Part shown: positions 1-10,072 of the stretch, in pieces
Numbering within the stretch: the stretch's first letter is position 1
How the letters are laid out: every line of letters starts with the position of its first letter
Made by a program: the position numbers and the translations under genes
Assembly: GCA_016717205.1 (NCBI GenBank)
Contig: JADKGC010000009.1
Coordinates: 255,106 to 319,105 of the forward strand
DNA: 64,000 nucleotides
DNA from: Candidatus Flexifilum breve
GTDB lineage: Bacteria; Chloroflexota; Anaerolineae; Aggregatilineales; Phototrophicaceae
Reading direction: 5' to 3'
Notes under the pieces: generated by a model
The model's input: the letters and a program-made list of their open reading frames with translations, nothing else
The model's database searches: none
Told to the model about the DNA's origin: nothing

Positions 1-558
1 GACCGCGACGAATCGATTCGCCCGGATACGACCGTCGAAGTGCTGGCGAAACTCGCCCCCGCCTTTGAGCAGGATGGCAAGGTCACCGCGGGCAACGCGC
101 CGGGGATGAACGACGGCGCCGCAGCGCTGGTTGTCGCCAGCCGCGATTATGCCGAAAAGCACGGGCATCAGCCAGTGGCGCGCATCGTCGGCTACGGCCA
201 CGCTGCCGTCGAACCCGCGTGGATCTTCTACGCGCCCGTCAAGGCGATTCCGATTGCGCTGCAAAAAGCGGGCTGGTCAGCGGAAGATGTCGATCTGGTC
301 GAGGTCAATGAGGCATTTGCCGCGCAGGTGCTGGCCGACATCAAGGGTTTGAAGCGCGACGGCTACGAGTTCCCGCTGGAGAAGATTAACGTCAACGGCG
401 GCGCGATTGCGCTCGGTCACCCGCTCGGTGCGAGCGGCGCGCGCGTGCTCATCACGCTGATCCACGCGCTGCAGGACCGCGGCCTCAAACGCGGGCTGGC
501 CGCGCTGTGCCTCGGCGGCGCGGAAGCGGTCGCGCTGGCGGTCGACTGGCTGGAATAG
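1..558 (+). CDS. Thiolase (acetyl-CoA acetyltransferase family), C-terminal part
   Basis: The reading frame is open from base 1, so the N-terminal part with the nucleophilic cysteine lies upstream of the window. The visible 185 residues are the C-terminal half of a thiolase. They include the NEAFAAQ stretch, the catalytic His in GGAIALGHPLGASGAR, and the second active-site Cys in CLGG near the end. The usual CxGGGxG loop reads CLGGAEA, a mild deviation. Thiolases condense or cleave acyl-CoA and acetyl-CoA in beta-oxidation or acetoacetyl-CoA metabolism. The substrate cannot be told from this fragment. The acyl-CoA cluster that starts at 18018 could use such an enzyme, but it is far away. Confidence 0.93.
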   Translation, partial: DRDESIRPDTTVEVLAKLAPAFEQDGKVTAGNAPGMNDGAAALVVASRDYAEKHGHQPVARIVGYGHAAVEPAWIFYAPVKAIPIALQKAGWSAEDVDLVEVNEAFAAQVLADIKGLKRDGYEFPLEKINVNGGAIALGHPLGASGARVLITLIHALQDRGLKRGLAALCLGGAEAVALAVDWLE

Positions 559-664
559 GTGGAAGTGCTGTCTCCCTTTCCGTGGCAACAAGGATGCCAG
601 CGTGCATCCCCTACTGTATCCCACGGGCGTGCTGCGATCGGCCTTGATCATCATATGCTGGTAA

Positions 665-1597
665 TCACTTGATCGCTCCATGCGGCAGCACCGCATGCAC
701 GCCGCGCACCTCGTTGACCATCTGCGTCACGCGCAAATCAACAACGAGACTCGCCAGCGCCAGCGCATCCATCCGTTCCAGCCCATACATGCGCTTCATC
801 ACGCCGAGCATGCCTTCGACCGCCAGCGCTGCCGCTTCATCCAGATCTTTGTCAAAGCCGAGCGCCAGCCACCCGACGGGGGTCTGGGCGACGGGCATCG
901 TCAGCGGCATGTCATCCAGCAAATCGAATGTGAGATCCACCCGGTCGACCGGGCATTCAATCGCCGTGACCGAGATTTCGCCGTCCCCCTGCACCGCGTG
1001 ACCATCGCCCGTACTGAACAACCCACCTTCGACTTCAATCGGCAGGTAAAGTGTGCTCCCGACGATCAATTCTTTGCAATCGATGTTGCCGCCCGTGCGG
1101 CGCGGTGGCACCGTCGAATGCACACCGGGTTCAGCGGGCGGCATGCCATACACACCCATAAACGGACGGAGGCTCACCGTATGTCCAAACTGATTGCGGG
1201 CGGTTTGCGCCACGCGATCCAGCGTCCACACGTGCACTGTGCCTTCCGTGGTCGCTTTCAACCGCCGATTCCACTCGCAGTCCCAACCGCCCGCAAAGGT
1301 TGTCCCCCAACCTCCGACCTCCAATCGGTCACACGACAGCGAGCGTCATCCCCGGGTCGCGCCCCACGAATGGAGCCGGACCCGTCAGCGCGTGACCGGA
1401 GTCAAGTTCCCCGTCACGGCGTTCCGCAAAGGCGCGTGGCCGGACATCGGGACTGGTGAAGGGTTCCAAGCGCCAACCGGACTCAGACACTGAAACTGGA
1501 CGGTATCGCCGGAATCGATCGTCAACACCGGCGGCAAATCCCGTGAGAAATGCCCATGCAGCGTCGAGCGTTCGGGCTTAAGTTCGTGATGTGCCAT
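665..1597 (-). pseudogene. Acetamidase/formamidase family protein, broken by about three frameshifts
   Basis: Three pieces in different frames together make one acetamidase/formamidase-like protein. The N-terminus (from ATG 1597) contains SRDLPPVLTIDSGDTV. A middle piece (about 1475-1336) contains FTSPDVRPRAF and DSGHALTGP and ends in PGMTLAV. The C-terminal piece (from about 1333) begins VGGWGTTFAGGW and continues to 665. Frame changes are needed near 1470 and near 1335. The first frame's own stop at 1385-1387 confirms that it cannot continue. Family members are zinc-dependent amidases that release ammonia from short amides. The start abuts the stop of the ABC exporter gene at 1598, so it is the last gene of that operon. 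It may be a real pseudogene, or an intact gene damaged by base-calling errors as elsewhere in this window. Confidence 0.82.
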
Positions 1598-3441
1598 CTA
1601 GACCGACCCCGCCCTTTCCATTTCCTGAGTTTCCGCATACTTGCGGGCGTTCTCCACATAGTCGAGCGATTGATGGCGGAAGTAGGTGTTGTAGAGCTCG
1701 GCGTAATGCCCGTGTCCCCTCATCAACTGCTCGTGATTGCCCTGCTCGATGATGCCACCGTTCTTGAGCACAATGATGCGGTCGGCACTGCGCACCGTGC
1801 TTAAACGATGCGCAATCAGAATCGACGTGGAGCGCTTGAGGATGAGGTCGAGCGCCTCTTGAATCTGCGTTTCGGTGAACGGGTCGATGCTGGCCGTCGC
1901 TTCGTCAAGGATGAAGATGGCGGGCTTCTGCACCAGCACGCGCAGCAAGCTGACCAACTGCCGCTGCCCCATGCTCAACCGCGCGCCGCGTTCGCCCACA
2001 TCGCTGTCTAGGCCCTCCGGCAGCGTTTCCAGCCATTCGCCGTGACCGACACTGTTCGCGATCTCTTCGATCTCGGCATCCGTCGCACTAGGCCGCGCAT
2101 AGCGGATGTTCTCGCGGATCGTGCCGCTGAACAGGAAGGGCTGCTGCGGCACAATGCCGAGCTTGCTGCGGTAGGACTGCAAATTGAAGCTGCGAATATC
2201 CTGCCCGTCGATCAGCACTTGTCCGCCCTGAAACTCGTAGAAGCGGGCGACGGCCTTGGCAATCGTGCTTTTGCCCGCGCCGGTATGCCCGACAAAAGCG
2301 ATGCTCTCGCCGGGCTGAATATGCAAGCTGAAGTGATCGAGCACGCGCTCGCCGTTGCTGTACTCGAAGATCACGTCCTTAAATTCGATCTCGCCGTGCA
2401 TGGTCTCGGGTGCGGGCGATTGGCGGTCTGCTTGATGGTATTTTCCGCATCCACCAGCGCGAAAATCCGCTCAATCGCGCTCAGACCCGCTTGCAGTTGG
2501 CTCCAGAAGCCGGACAGGTTAATTACCGGAAACCAGAAGCGGTCTACGCCTTGGATGAACAGATACCACGCGCCCGCGCCGATCACCCCGGCAATCACAT
2601 AGGTCCCGCCGATGTACAACAGCATGCCGATGATGATGCCAGAGACAGCGTTCAGCGTAGGGAAGACGGTCGCCAGCACGAAACCGCGCCGGATGTTGAT
2701 GTTATACGACTGCGTGTTGACCCGCGTGAAGTCGCGGTAAATGCCCGCTTCCTGGCGGTAGTTCTTGGCTACGCTGATGCCGCTCACGCTCTCCTGAATG
2801 TTGTCGTTGACCGCGGCCATGGCGCGTGTGCCCTGCCGGGTGACGATGCGCGCGAAATGGCGCAGCAGAATCGTCAGGCCGAACACGATGGGCATGGCGC
2901 CCGCGAGGATCAGCGTCAAACGCCATTCTCGGGTGAGCAGCACGACGAACAGCAGCAAAAAGTCGAGCACCTGACTGATCAAATCGGTGCCGATGACCAG
3001 TACATTGTTTAATTCCTGCGTGTCGCTGGTGATGCGGCTGACGATCTTGCCCGATTTGTTCTCGTCATAGAACGACAGATCGCGCTCAATCGCCGCAGCA
3101 AACGCCGCCTTCCGCAGATCGCTCACCACTTCCGCGACTACTCGCGCGGTCATGCGGCGGCGCACCCAGTAGATACCGTAGTCGATGATGCCAACGGCGA
3201 ACAGCGCCCCAATGATGATCCACAACGTCGACTCCGGCGCGCTCGTGCTCAACGCATCGACGCCCGCCGAAATTACGACCGGAATCACCGAGCCAAGCAC
3301 CGCGTACAGAATGACCATCGACGCGATAATGAGCACACGGCGGCGGTGCTTCGCCAGATAATCGCCTAAGCGCCGCAGCAGATACCCGTCATCATACTGG
3401 CGGTCGTATTGTTCGGCCTGTAGGCCGCCAAAAATACCCAT
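1598..3441 (-). CDS. ABC exporter half-transporter B (membrane domain + ATPase), one frameshift
   Basis: This encodes a type IV ABC exporter subunit. Six membrane segments occupy roughly residues 30-320 and are followed by an ATPase domain with Walker A GHTGAGKST, signature LSMGQRQ, Walker B FILDEAT and switch His in IAHRLS. The frame breaks near 2427-2431: reading CAGGAC instead of CAGAC restores a continuous protein of about 614 residues. The start ATG at 3441 has a strong GGAGGAG ribosome site and lies just beyond the stop of the partner gene (3445). The signature is atypical (LSMGQ for LSGGQ) while Walker B keeps its catalytic Glu. This is the mirror image of the partner, so the two form a heterodimer with one consensus and one degenerate ATP site. 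The substrate is unknown; a lipid or drug exporter is plausible. Confidence 0.9.
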
Positions 3442-3444
3442 CGG

Positions 3445-5229
3445 TTAGTCTCCTCCGTGCGGCGCGCGCTCTGGCGCTTCGTACCGGGCGAAAATGCGGC
3501 GATACGCCTCAGAGCTCGCCAGCAGTTGATCGTGCGTTCCTTGTGCGACCACTCGGCCTTTCCGCAGTACCACAATATGATCCGCCCAGCGAATTTGTGA
3601 GAGACGGTGCGTGATCAGCAGCGTGGTGCGTCCCTTCGCCGCCGACCAGATCGCCTTCTGGATTTTGTCTTCGGTCGCACTGTCAATTGCACTCGTGCTG
3701 TCGTCGAGGATGAGGATTGGCGGGTCGGTGACAAAAGCGCGCGCAATCGCGATGCGCTGCCGTTGGCCGCCCGAGAGCGTCACCCCGCGCTGCCCCACAA
3801 CCGTGTTATAGCCTTCGGCGAAACTGGTGATGAACTCGTGCGCCTGCGCTTTCTGCGCGGCCTCAATGACCTCTTCGAGCGTAGCTTCCGGCTTGCCAAA
3901 GCGGATGTTGTCGGCAATCGAGCGCCCAAACAGGAAGATATCCTGCTCAATCACACTAATTTGCGAGCGCAGCCGCGCCATATTCCAATCGCGCACATCG
4001 ACACCGTCGATCAGCACACGACCTTTGTTCACATCGTACGTGCGGTTGATGAGCTTGGTGAGCGTCGTCTTGCCCGCCCCCGTCTGCCCGACGATGGCGA
4101 CCGTCTGCCCCGGCTGCACTTCAAAACTGATCTCGTGCAGAATTTCGTTGTCGTCGGTCAGGTAACGGAAGTCGACGCCCTCAAACTTGATCGCGCCTTT
4201 GCTGTCACCTGCATAACCAGCCGTGTTCTGATCCAGCTCGGTTTCGGTGTTGATGATGTCGAGGATGCGCTTGGCGCTCGCATAGCCCGACGACACCTGC
4301 GAGAATGACCCCAACGACGAGAAGACCGGGAAGCCGTACAGCATCAATTGCCCGTTGTAGGCGACCACCGTCCCGATATCAATCAGTCCCTGCTGAAACA
4401 GGCTGACGGAATGCATAAAACCGACAGCGATCACCAGACCCAGCAGCAGCATGGGCAGGTAGCGCGCTTCGATATCGCCCTGCGCTACCAGATGCGTCCG
4501 TACCTTATCGGACAGTTCACCGAACTCGGCGGCCTCGCGCGCTTCCTGCGCCGTCCCCTTGACAACCTGCAGCCCTTCCAGCGATTCCGCGACGCGCGCG
4601 TTCATTTCGCCGAACGAGGCGCGCACGCGCTGCGTCACCGGGGCGAGGCTGCGCAGATAGAAGACCTGCGAGGTTACGTAAGCGATGAGAAACAGCAGCG
4701 GCGCGAGAATCAGGTCGGGATGCATGCGCGGCGCGGCGATGAGCGGCGCGATCACGAAAAAGCCCGAGCCGATCAGCAGATTCATGCCGGGGTTCATCAT
4801 CAGGTTGAGTTCGCGCACGTCGTTGGTCACGCGCGCCATGATCTCCCCGACAGGCTGCATGTCGTGGAAGGTCATGCTCTTGCCAAGGAGGCTGGCGTAC
4901 AGTTCATCGCGCACATCGCGTTCAATGCGCTGCGCGAAAATCTCGGCGGAAAAGTTGCGCATGAGCTGCAGCGTAGCGCGGAAAAACTGCGACACGAAGA
5001 CCGAAACGGCCGCCGCACCCAATGCGTCGAGGCCGCGGCCTTCCGTCAGGGCATTGAAGCCGACCCCAATGTAGTAGGGAATGGCCGCGGCTAAGGCCGC
5101 ATTTGAAAACGCTCCGAGCACCATCGTGACGGCAAAGATCGGATGCCGACGAATATGGGACAGGATGAAGCGAAGTGGACTCGAATGGTCTGTGTGAAAG
5201 CTCTCACGCGCGACAAATTCAGATGTCAT
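3445..5229 (-). CDS. ABC exporter half-transporter A (membrane domain + ATPase)
   Basis: This 594-residue ABC exporter half has a six-helix membrane domain and a C-terminal ATPase with Walker A GQTGAGKTT, canonical signature LSGGQRQRIAIARAF, Walker B LILDDST and switch His in LITHRLS. The residue after Walker B is Asp rather than the catalytic Glu, so this subunit's own ATP site is degenerate. The partner at 1598-3441 has the complementary deviation. I chose ATG 5229 because GAGGA sits a few bases upstream; a GTG 21 bases earlier is the alternative. It is the first gene of a three-gene operon with subunit B and the acetamidase-like gene. Such heterodimers (TM287/288 and BmrCD type) export drugs or lipids. 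Confidence 0.93.
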   Translation of the reverse strand: MTSEFVARESFHTDHSSPLRFILSHIRRHPIFAVTMVLGAFSNAALAAAIPYYIGVGFNALTEGRGLDALGAAAVSVFVSQFFRATLQLMRNFSAEIFAQRIERDVRDELYASLLGKSMTFHDMQPVGEIMARVTNDVRELNLMMNPGMNLLIGSGFFVIAPLIAAPRMHPDLILAPLLFLIAYVTSQVFYLRSLAPVTQRVRASFGEMNARVAESLEGLQVVKGTAQEAREAAEFGELSDKVRTHLVAQGDIEARYLPMLLLGLVIAVGFMHSVSLFQQGLIDIGTVVAYNGQLMLYGFPVFSSLGSFSQVSSGYASAKRILDIINTETELDQNTAGYAGDSKGAIKFEGVDFRYLTDDNEILHEISFEVQPGQTVAIVGQTGAGKTTLTKLINRTYDVNKGRVLIDGVDVRDWNMARLRSQISVIEQDIFLFGRSIADNIRFGKPEATLEEVIEAAQKAQAHEFITSFAEGYNTVVGQRGVTLSGGQRQRIAIARAFVTDPPILILDDSTSAIDSATEDKIQKAIWSAAKGRTTLLITHRLSQIRWADHIVVLRKGRVVAQGTHDQLLASSEAYRRIFARYEAPERAPHGGD

Positions 5230-5297
5230 AAATTCCTCTGCTGGTAGCACGTTCCAATGTTAGCCCACACCGTCAGATTACTTAGTACCAATCCGGT

Positions 5298-7103
5298 CTA
5301 TTGGAGTGTGATGGTGTTAATCACATAGCTATCTGCGCCGTCGACAGCTAGCCGAACACCATCCCACCACTGGTATACAACTAAGCGCAGCGAATAACCA
5401 CCGTCCAATCGATCAGTAGGCAGCGACAATTGTCTATGATCTATGTAGATTCGCCCCGGTTGGAGTGACGAAGTCTGAAGAATCTCTGTGCCGTAATGTT
5501 GAATGGGTCCGTCGCTTTGCGCAATCAGCTCCCCGGCAGGATTGAGCAAATGCACGGCAATCGAGTAATCGCGATCTGGGGTTTGGTCGACGCGCCACCA
5601 CAAACGTAGGTTCAGTGTGGTATCGGTCAGTCGATCAAGATCCGCGCCCCAGAACTGCATTTGCTCACCAAACGCTATCGGCTCACTCAGCGGCGGGGCT
5701 TCCATCAATTGCGCTAAGTAACACCACGTCCGGTCACATTGTCCGAGCACCTGCTGAACCGGATGGGTCGCTTCAAGTTGGGCGAAAGTCGCTTCTACTT
5801 CCGCGTTAAACCAATCGCCTGTGATATACCAGAGGCGGCGCAGGGATTGCACAGCGGTCAGATTGTGATCGGCTACCACGGTATAGCCGGACTTGAGATA
5901 CTGATCCATTTGCCAGCGTAGAAACGGCAAATCGCCTTCACCAGCATGATCCAGGTAAACCGCATCGCCGTCACGGATACTCATTGACCGAAAAATATCG
6001 CGGTATGCGACATTATTCGATATATGCTCAGGTTGAGCAGCCAACAGGAGCAGGCTGCAACCAAGCAGCAGCGCCCCGGACAGGGGAATGCGCCGGATGC
6101 GCGGCAGCGCGAGGATTGCCGCGCCACCGGCCAACGCCAGGCCTACACTGAGGTACGCAACGTAACGGGGGGTGTAGACTGCCGCCACCAGATTGACGAC
6201 TAAAGCCACAGTGGGCGTCCCCAACGCCCAGAATAATGTCAGGCGGTACGCTGGCCGCCGCCACAAATACACGATCCCGAGCATAAGCAGCGCCGCATAG
6301 AGCACTACCTGACCGTTCGTGCTCAACACAGTTAAGCGCTCGATGGTCGCAAGATTGGTCGCCTGCGTCGTGGCAGGAGTGCCTAAGCCGCTCCCGTAAG
6401 CATTCCCCGACTGCGCGGACAGTGAGCGCAGCAGCAGCACTTGATTGATAAAACTCGGCAGCCACGGCAGCCAAACCAGCAATCCGACACCTGCCGCGCC
6501 GACCAACTGCTTCCAAATCTGCCGCGACTTGGGGGTAAACAGCAGGAAGTAGATGCCCTGCGCGGCGACCACAAAGGCCAGAAAATAGTGCACGTAAAAC
6601 ATGAGCGCTACACCCACACCGTAAGCGCTGGCGGCACGCCACGTTGGCTTGCGCAGCCAGCGCCAGAACAGCCACATCGACACGCTGGCGAGCAGCATCG
6701 TCGCGGCATAGGGGCGGATCTCCAATGCGAAATTCGCAAAATACGAATTGAGGCCAAGGAAGATTGCGGCGGCCAGTCCGACACTCACCCGCCCAAACCA
6801 ATCGCGACCGAGACGGTAGGTCAGCGCCAGCGTCAGCATACTGAGCAGCAGTGACAACATGCGTCCCGCAAACTCGCTGTCGCCGACCAGACTGCGCCAG
6901 ATATCGAACAGGCTGAACCAGAGCGGCGGATGCACATCCTGGGTCGCCTGATACAAGATCGTAGACTGCAGATCAAACCGGGTCTGGAAATAGACGAGGT
7001 ACTCGTCGGAGTAGAGATACATCCGTGAGGTCAGGTGCAGCAGATTGAAGAAGAGCAGCAGCAGCACTGGAAGTGTAAAGAGCCACGTCAGACGCAGTTT
7101 CAT
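5298..7103 (-). CDS. GT-C type membrane glycosyltransferase (PMT/ArnT-like)
   Basis: This protein of about 601 residues has around ten hydrophobic segments in its first 370 residues and a soluble C-terminal region of about 230 residues. The first extracytoplasmic loop carries an acidic motif (YSDEYLVY) followed by HPPLWF, and later LEIRPYA. This layout is typical of GT39/ArnT-like enzymes, which transfer sugars from polyprenyl-phosphate carriers on the outer face of the membrane. The C-terminal part looks like a beta-rich sugar-binding module, similar in style to the end of the 10073-12415 protein. ATG 7103 (MKLRLTW) is preferred over TTG 7127 because the signal-like hydrophobic segment follows directly. 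Acceptor and donor are unknown. Confidence 0.75.
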   Translation of the reverse strand: MKLRLTWLFTLPVLLLLFFNLLHLTSRMYLYSDEYLVYFQTRFDLQSTILYQATQDVHPPLWFSLFDIWRSLVGDSEFAGRMLSLLLSMLTLALTYRLGRDWFGRVSVGLAAAIFLGLNSYFANFALEIRPYAATMLLASVSMWLFWRWLRKPTWRAASAYGVGVALMFYVHYFLAFVVAAQGIYFLLFTPKSRQIWKQLVGAAGVGLLVWLPWLPSFINQVLLLRSLSAQSGNAYGSGLGTPATTQATNLATIERLTVLSTNGQVVLYAALLMLGIVYLWRRPAYRLTLFWALGTPTVALVVNLVAAVYTPRYVAYLSVGLALAGGAAILALPRIRRIPLSGALLLGCSLLLLAAQPEHISNNVAYRDIFRSMSIRDGDAVYLDHAGEGDLPFLRWQMDQYLKSGYTVVADHNLTAVQSLRRLWYITGDWFNAEVEATFAQLEATHPVQQVLGQCDRTWCYLAQLMEAPPLSEPIAFGEQMQFWGADLDRLTDTTLNLRLWWRVDQTPDRDYSIAVHLLNPAGELIAQSDGPIQHYGTEILQTSSLQPGRIYIDHRQLSLPTDRLDGGYSLRLVVYQWWDGVRLAVDGADSYVINTITLQ

Positions 7104-7217
7104 AGTCAGGGCAAGGTCCGAGGCCAATCAAATAGGCCTATGATTCTACGCCAAACCCGGCGACAAACCAGTGTCGTTCTGTGGTAAACTCCCGGTCGCT
7201 ATGAAAGGGAAGTCACT

Positions 7218-8186
7218 ATGAAACCCAAAGTCTTCGTCACCCGGCAGATCCCCGAAATCGGGCTCGCCCGCGTACGTGAGGTCTGCGATCTCGATCTATG
7301 GGAGCACGAGGATCCAGCCCCGTATGACCAGCTTCTAGAACGCGTACGCGGCGTCGATGGCGTCCTGTGCACGCTGACCGAGCGTATCGACGAGGGGTTG
7401 ATTGCAGCGGCAGGCGCCAATCTCAAAGTGATCAGCCAGATGGCCGTGGGCTACGATAATATCGACGTGCGCGCGGCGCACGCGCGCGGAATTCCGGTGG
7501 GCAATACGCCCGGCGTGCTGACCGCTGCCACTGCCGATCTCGCCTTTGCGCTGCTGCTGGCCGCGGCCCGACGGCTGTCCGAAGGCGTACAGTACATCCG
7601 TGACGGGCAGTGGACGACGTGGCAGCCCCGGCATCTGCTCGGCGCGGACCTGAACGGAGCGACGCTCGGGATCATCGGCCTCGGGCGCATCGGGAAAGCC
7701 GTCGCCCAACGCGCGCGCGGCTTCGACATGAACATTCTCGCTTACAGTCGGCACCTGACCGACGAAGAAGCCCGTGCCCACGGCGCAACCCGAGTCGATC
7801 TACCCACGCTTCTGCACGAGTCCGATTTCGTCTCGCTGCACACACCGTTGACGCCGGACACGCGCCATCTGATCAACCGTGAGACGCTGGCGGAGATGAA
7901 GCAGACGGCTATCCTCATCAACACGACGCGCGGAGGCACCGTCGATCCGCACGCACTTTATGCAGCCCTGCGCGACAACGTGATCGCGGCGGCGGCGCTC
8001 GACGTCACCGAACCCGAACCGATTCCGCTGGACGATCCGCTGCTTACGCTGCCCAACTGCCTGATCGTACCGCACATTGGCAGTGCGACCGTCAAAACGC
8101 GCGACAAAATGGCGCTGATGGCTGCCGAAAACCTGATCGCCGGAGTCACGGGGCAACCGCTGCCCACCGCGGTCAAGCTCGGCTAA
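7218..8186 (+). CDS. D-isomer-specific 2-hydroxyacid dehydrogenase (glyoxylate/hydroxypyruvate reductase type)
   Basis: This 322-residue NAD(P)-dependent dehydrogenase has the usual two-domain arrangement. The Rossmann dinucleotide motif is GIIGLGRIGKAVAQR (about residues 151-165). The catalytic triad is visible as Arg in INTTRGGTVD, Glu in DVTEPEP and His in VPHIGSA. The N-terminal MKPKVFVTRQIPEIGL is typical of glyoxylate reductase/glycerate dehydrogenase. It would reduce glyoxylate or hydroxypyruvate in the cytoplasm using NAD(P)H. An AAGGGAAG ribosome site precedes the ATG. The next gene starts one base after its stop, so the two are probably co-transcribed although functionally unrelated. 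A phosphonate or phosphoglycerate dehydrogenase is a less likely alternative. Confidence 0.9.
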   Translation: MKPKVFVTRQIPEIGLARVREVCDLDLWEHEDPAPYDQLLERVRGVDGVLCTLTERIDEGLIAAAGANLKVISQMAVGYDNIDVRAAHARGIPVGNTPGVLTAATADLAFALLLAAARRLSEGVQYIRDGQWTTWQPRHLLGADLNGATLGIIGLGRIGKAVAQRARGFDMNILAYSRHLTDEEARAHGATRVDLPTLLHESDFVSLHTPLTPDTRHLINRETLAEMKQTAILINTTRGGTVDPHALYAALRDNVIAAAALDVTEPEPIPLDDPLLTLPNCLIVPHIGSATVKTRDKMALMAAENLIAGVTGQPLPTAVKLG

Positions 8187-8187
8187 C

Positions 8188-9615
8188 ATGCAGACGCTGA
8201 GCGCTTGGCTGCTGTTCGGGCTGCTGCTTGCAGCCGCATACCCCACGGCGACATGGATTTTACGTGACGAACCAGAGCGTTTACTCAAGCTGCTGCTGGC
8301 GCTGGGGCTGGCACCGGGCATCCTCTCACTGCTGATGTTCGCGGAGTCGTTGATCGGCTTGCGCTTCAGCGTCCTGAACATCGCTGCGCCGTATTTCGCA
8401 CTCATGCTGCCGGGCACACTCTGGTGGCTGCGCCAGCCGAAGTCATGGTCGCTGGCTGTACCGCCACAGGCGCGGCTCACGCTCCTCCTGCTGACCCTCG
8501 TCAGCACGGCAGTTCTGTTCAATGCGCTCTATTTCCCGTTCTACCGTGATGACACGCTTGGCATTTACAAGCCGCAGGCACAGCAGATGTACGAATTGCG
8601 CAGCCTGATCCCGCTGATCGGTGCAGAGAGCCTGTATCTCACCTATGCGCCACACCTGCCGCTGGTCTACACCTTTGCGTATCTTGCTTCGGGTTGGGAG
8701 AACGACTATCTCGCGCGCCTCGTGCCCGCCCTGCTCGCGCTCGGCTGCCTGCCCGCGACTTATCTGCTCGCCCAGCGCCTCGGTGGTGCGCGTGCCGGGT
8801 GGCTCGGCGCAATCATCCTCGCACTGACGCCGACCTTTGCGCGGTGGGCATCGTCCGGTTACGTCGACCTGCCGATGGCCTTCTACTACACGCTGGCGGC
8901 CATCTTCGCGCTGCGCTTATGGGACGAACCGCGCGCTCGGGATGCGATTCTAGGTGGAGTCTTGATCGGCTTGGCGGCATGGACAAAGAATGCGGGGCTG
9001 CTCATCGCCGTACCAGTGCTGACGCTATGGCTTGGCTGGTGTTTACTGCGGCGGCGCATCCGCTGGCGGCATGCCCTGCTGAGTCTCATCGCCTGTGTGG
9101 CAGTCGCAGGGGGGTGGTACCTGCGCAATCAGATCGGCGCGGGCTTCGTCATCCCCAACACCGCATGGACGGATCAGGCGCGGCATACGCTGGACAGTCT
9201 GCTGGTATTCGTCACCCGGCCCGAGAACTTTGCGCTGACGGGCTGGCTCATCCTGATCAGCGTGGCCTTGTCCGCCGCTGAAGTCATCCGGCGGCGGCTG
9301 AACGCCCCCGAACACCTTTTGATTCTGATGTGGACGCTGCCGTTCTTCGCGGCATGGTGGCTGTTCGTCTCGTATGACCCGCGCTTTCTGCTGCTGTTTC
9401 TGCCGCCGCTGTGCGCGCTGGTCGGGGTATGGTTGAGCGAGGCCTATGCGCGGCTGCCGGTGCGGTGGCAGCCGCGGGCGCGCGTGGTCGCCACCCTCGG
9501 CGCAGTGATCTTCGCGCTCTACATCCTCACGATCAGTGTGGACTACAAAGACAGCATTCTGCGCGATCCGTTCATGTCGCATGAAGCGAAGCTCGCCCTG
9601 GTGCAAACGCGGTAA
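8188..9615 (+). CDS. GT-C type membrane glycosyltransferase (GT39-like)
   Basis: This 475-residue protein is almost entirely membrane embedded, with some 11-12 hydrophobic segments. The large outer loop after the third segment carries an acidic pair (FYRDDTLGIYKP), followed by YAPHLPLVYTF. The order resembles the DD/DE-then-HxP layout of PMT/GT39 family enzymes that use dolichyl- or undecaprenyl-phosphate sugars. It starts one base after the dehydrogenase gene. It ends at a perfect 11-bp hairpin that separates it from the convergent CoA-binding gene. Substrate and acceptor cannot be read from the sequence. Confidence 0.72.
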   Translation: MQTLSAWLLFGLLLAAAYPTATWILRDEPERLLKLLLALGLAPGILSLLMFAESLIGLRFSVLNIAAPYFALMLPGTLWWLRQPKSWSLAVPPQARLTLLLLTLVSTAVLFNALYFPFYRDDTLGIYKPQAQQMYELRSLIPLIGAESLYLTYAPHLPLVYTFAYLASGWENDYLARLVPALLALGCLPATYLLAQRLGGARAGWLGAIILALTPTFARWASSGYVDLPMAFYYTLAAIFALRLWDEPRARDAILGGVLIGLAAWTKNAGLLIAVPVLTLWLGWCLLRRRIRWRHALLSLIACVAVAGGWYLRNQIGAGFVIPNTAWTDQARHTLDSLLVFVTRPENFALTGWLILISVALSAAEVIRRRLNAPEHLLILMWTLPFFAAWWLFVSYDPRFLLLFLPPLCALVGVWLSEAYARLPVRWQPRARVVATLGAVIFALYILTISVDYKDSILRDPFMSHEAKLALVQTR

Positions 9616-9625
9616 TGAGCAGAAG

Positions 9626-9655
9626 GGTCAGGACGCGAGTTTCTGCGTCCTGACC
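9626..9655. terminator. Bidirectional hairpin between convergent genes
   Basis: GGTCAGGACGC at 9626-9636 pairs perfectly with GCGTCCTGACC at 9645-9655 around an 8-base loop. It sits between the ends of two convergent genes. There is no strong T-tract on either side, so its action as a terminator is inferred from position and stem quality. Confidence 0.65.
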
Positions 9656-9666
9656 TCGGGTGGACA

Positions 9667-10071
9667 CTAACGCATCAACTGGTTGTAGCTCACCTTGATG
9701 CAGGTATCCATGACCATCGTGAGACCCGCAGCTTCGGCTTTGGCGGCAGCGTCATTATCGAAGACACCAAGCTGTGCCCACACCGCCTTGGCCTGGACGG
9801 CAATCGCCTCGTCCACCACCCCAGCGAGATACTCTGAGCGGCGAAACACGTCTACAATGTCGATGGGTTCGGGCACATCGGCCAGTGTCGCATACACCTT
9901 CTCGCCGTCGATTTCACTGACAGTCGGATTGACCGGGTAGACCGTGTAGCCCACCTGCTTGAGGAACTTCCCGATCTGATAGCTGGTACGGGTCGGATCA
10001 TTCGAATAGCCAACCACGGCGATCACCTTCGCGGACTCCAGAAGCTGTCGTTCCTGCGCTTGCGTTACCAT
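9667..10071 (-). CDS. CoA-binding domain protein (YccU/CoA_binding_2 family)
   Basis: This 134-residue protein is a single Rossmann-like CoA-binding domain. The N-terminal AKVIAVVGYSNDPTRTSYQIG contains the family's nucleotide-binding loop. It is followed by VGYTVYPVNPTVSEIDG, IDIVDVFRR and a conserved region ending VMDTCIKV. The length is normal for stand-alone members. Family members bind CoA and related nucleotides, but their cellular role is not established. The gene is separated by one base from the end of the upstream GT-C gene (10073) on the same strand, so it is probably the last gene of the 13716-9667 operon. Confidence 0.88.
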   Translation of the reverse strand: MVTQAQERQLLESAKVIAVVGYSNDPTRTSYQIGKFLKQVGYTVYPVNPTVSEIDGEKVYATLADVPEPIDIVDVFRRSEYLAGVVDEAIAVQAKAVWAQLGVFDNDAAAKAEAAGLTMVMDTCIKVSYNQLMR

Positions 10072-10072
10072 A

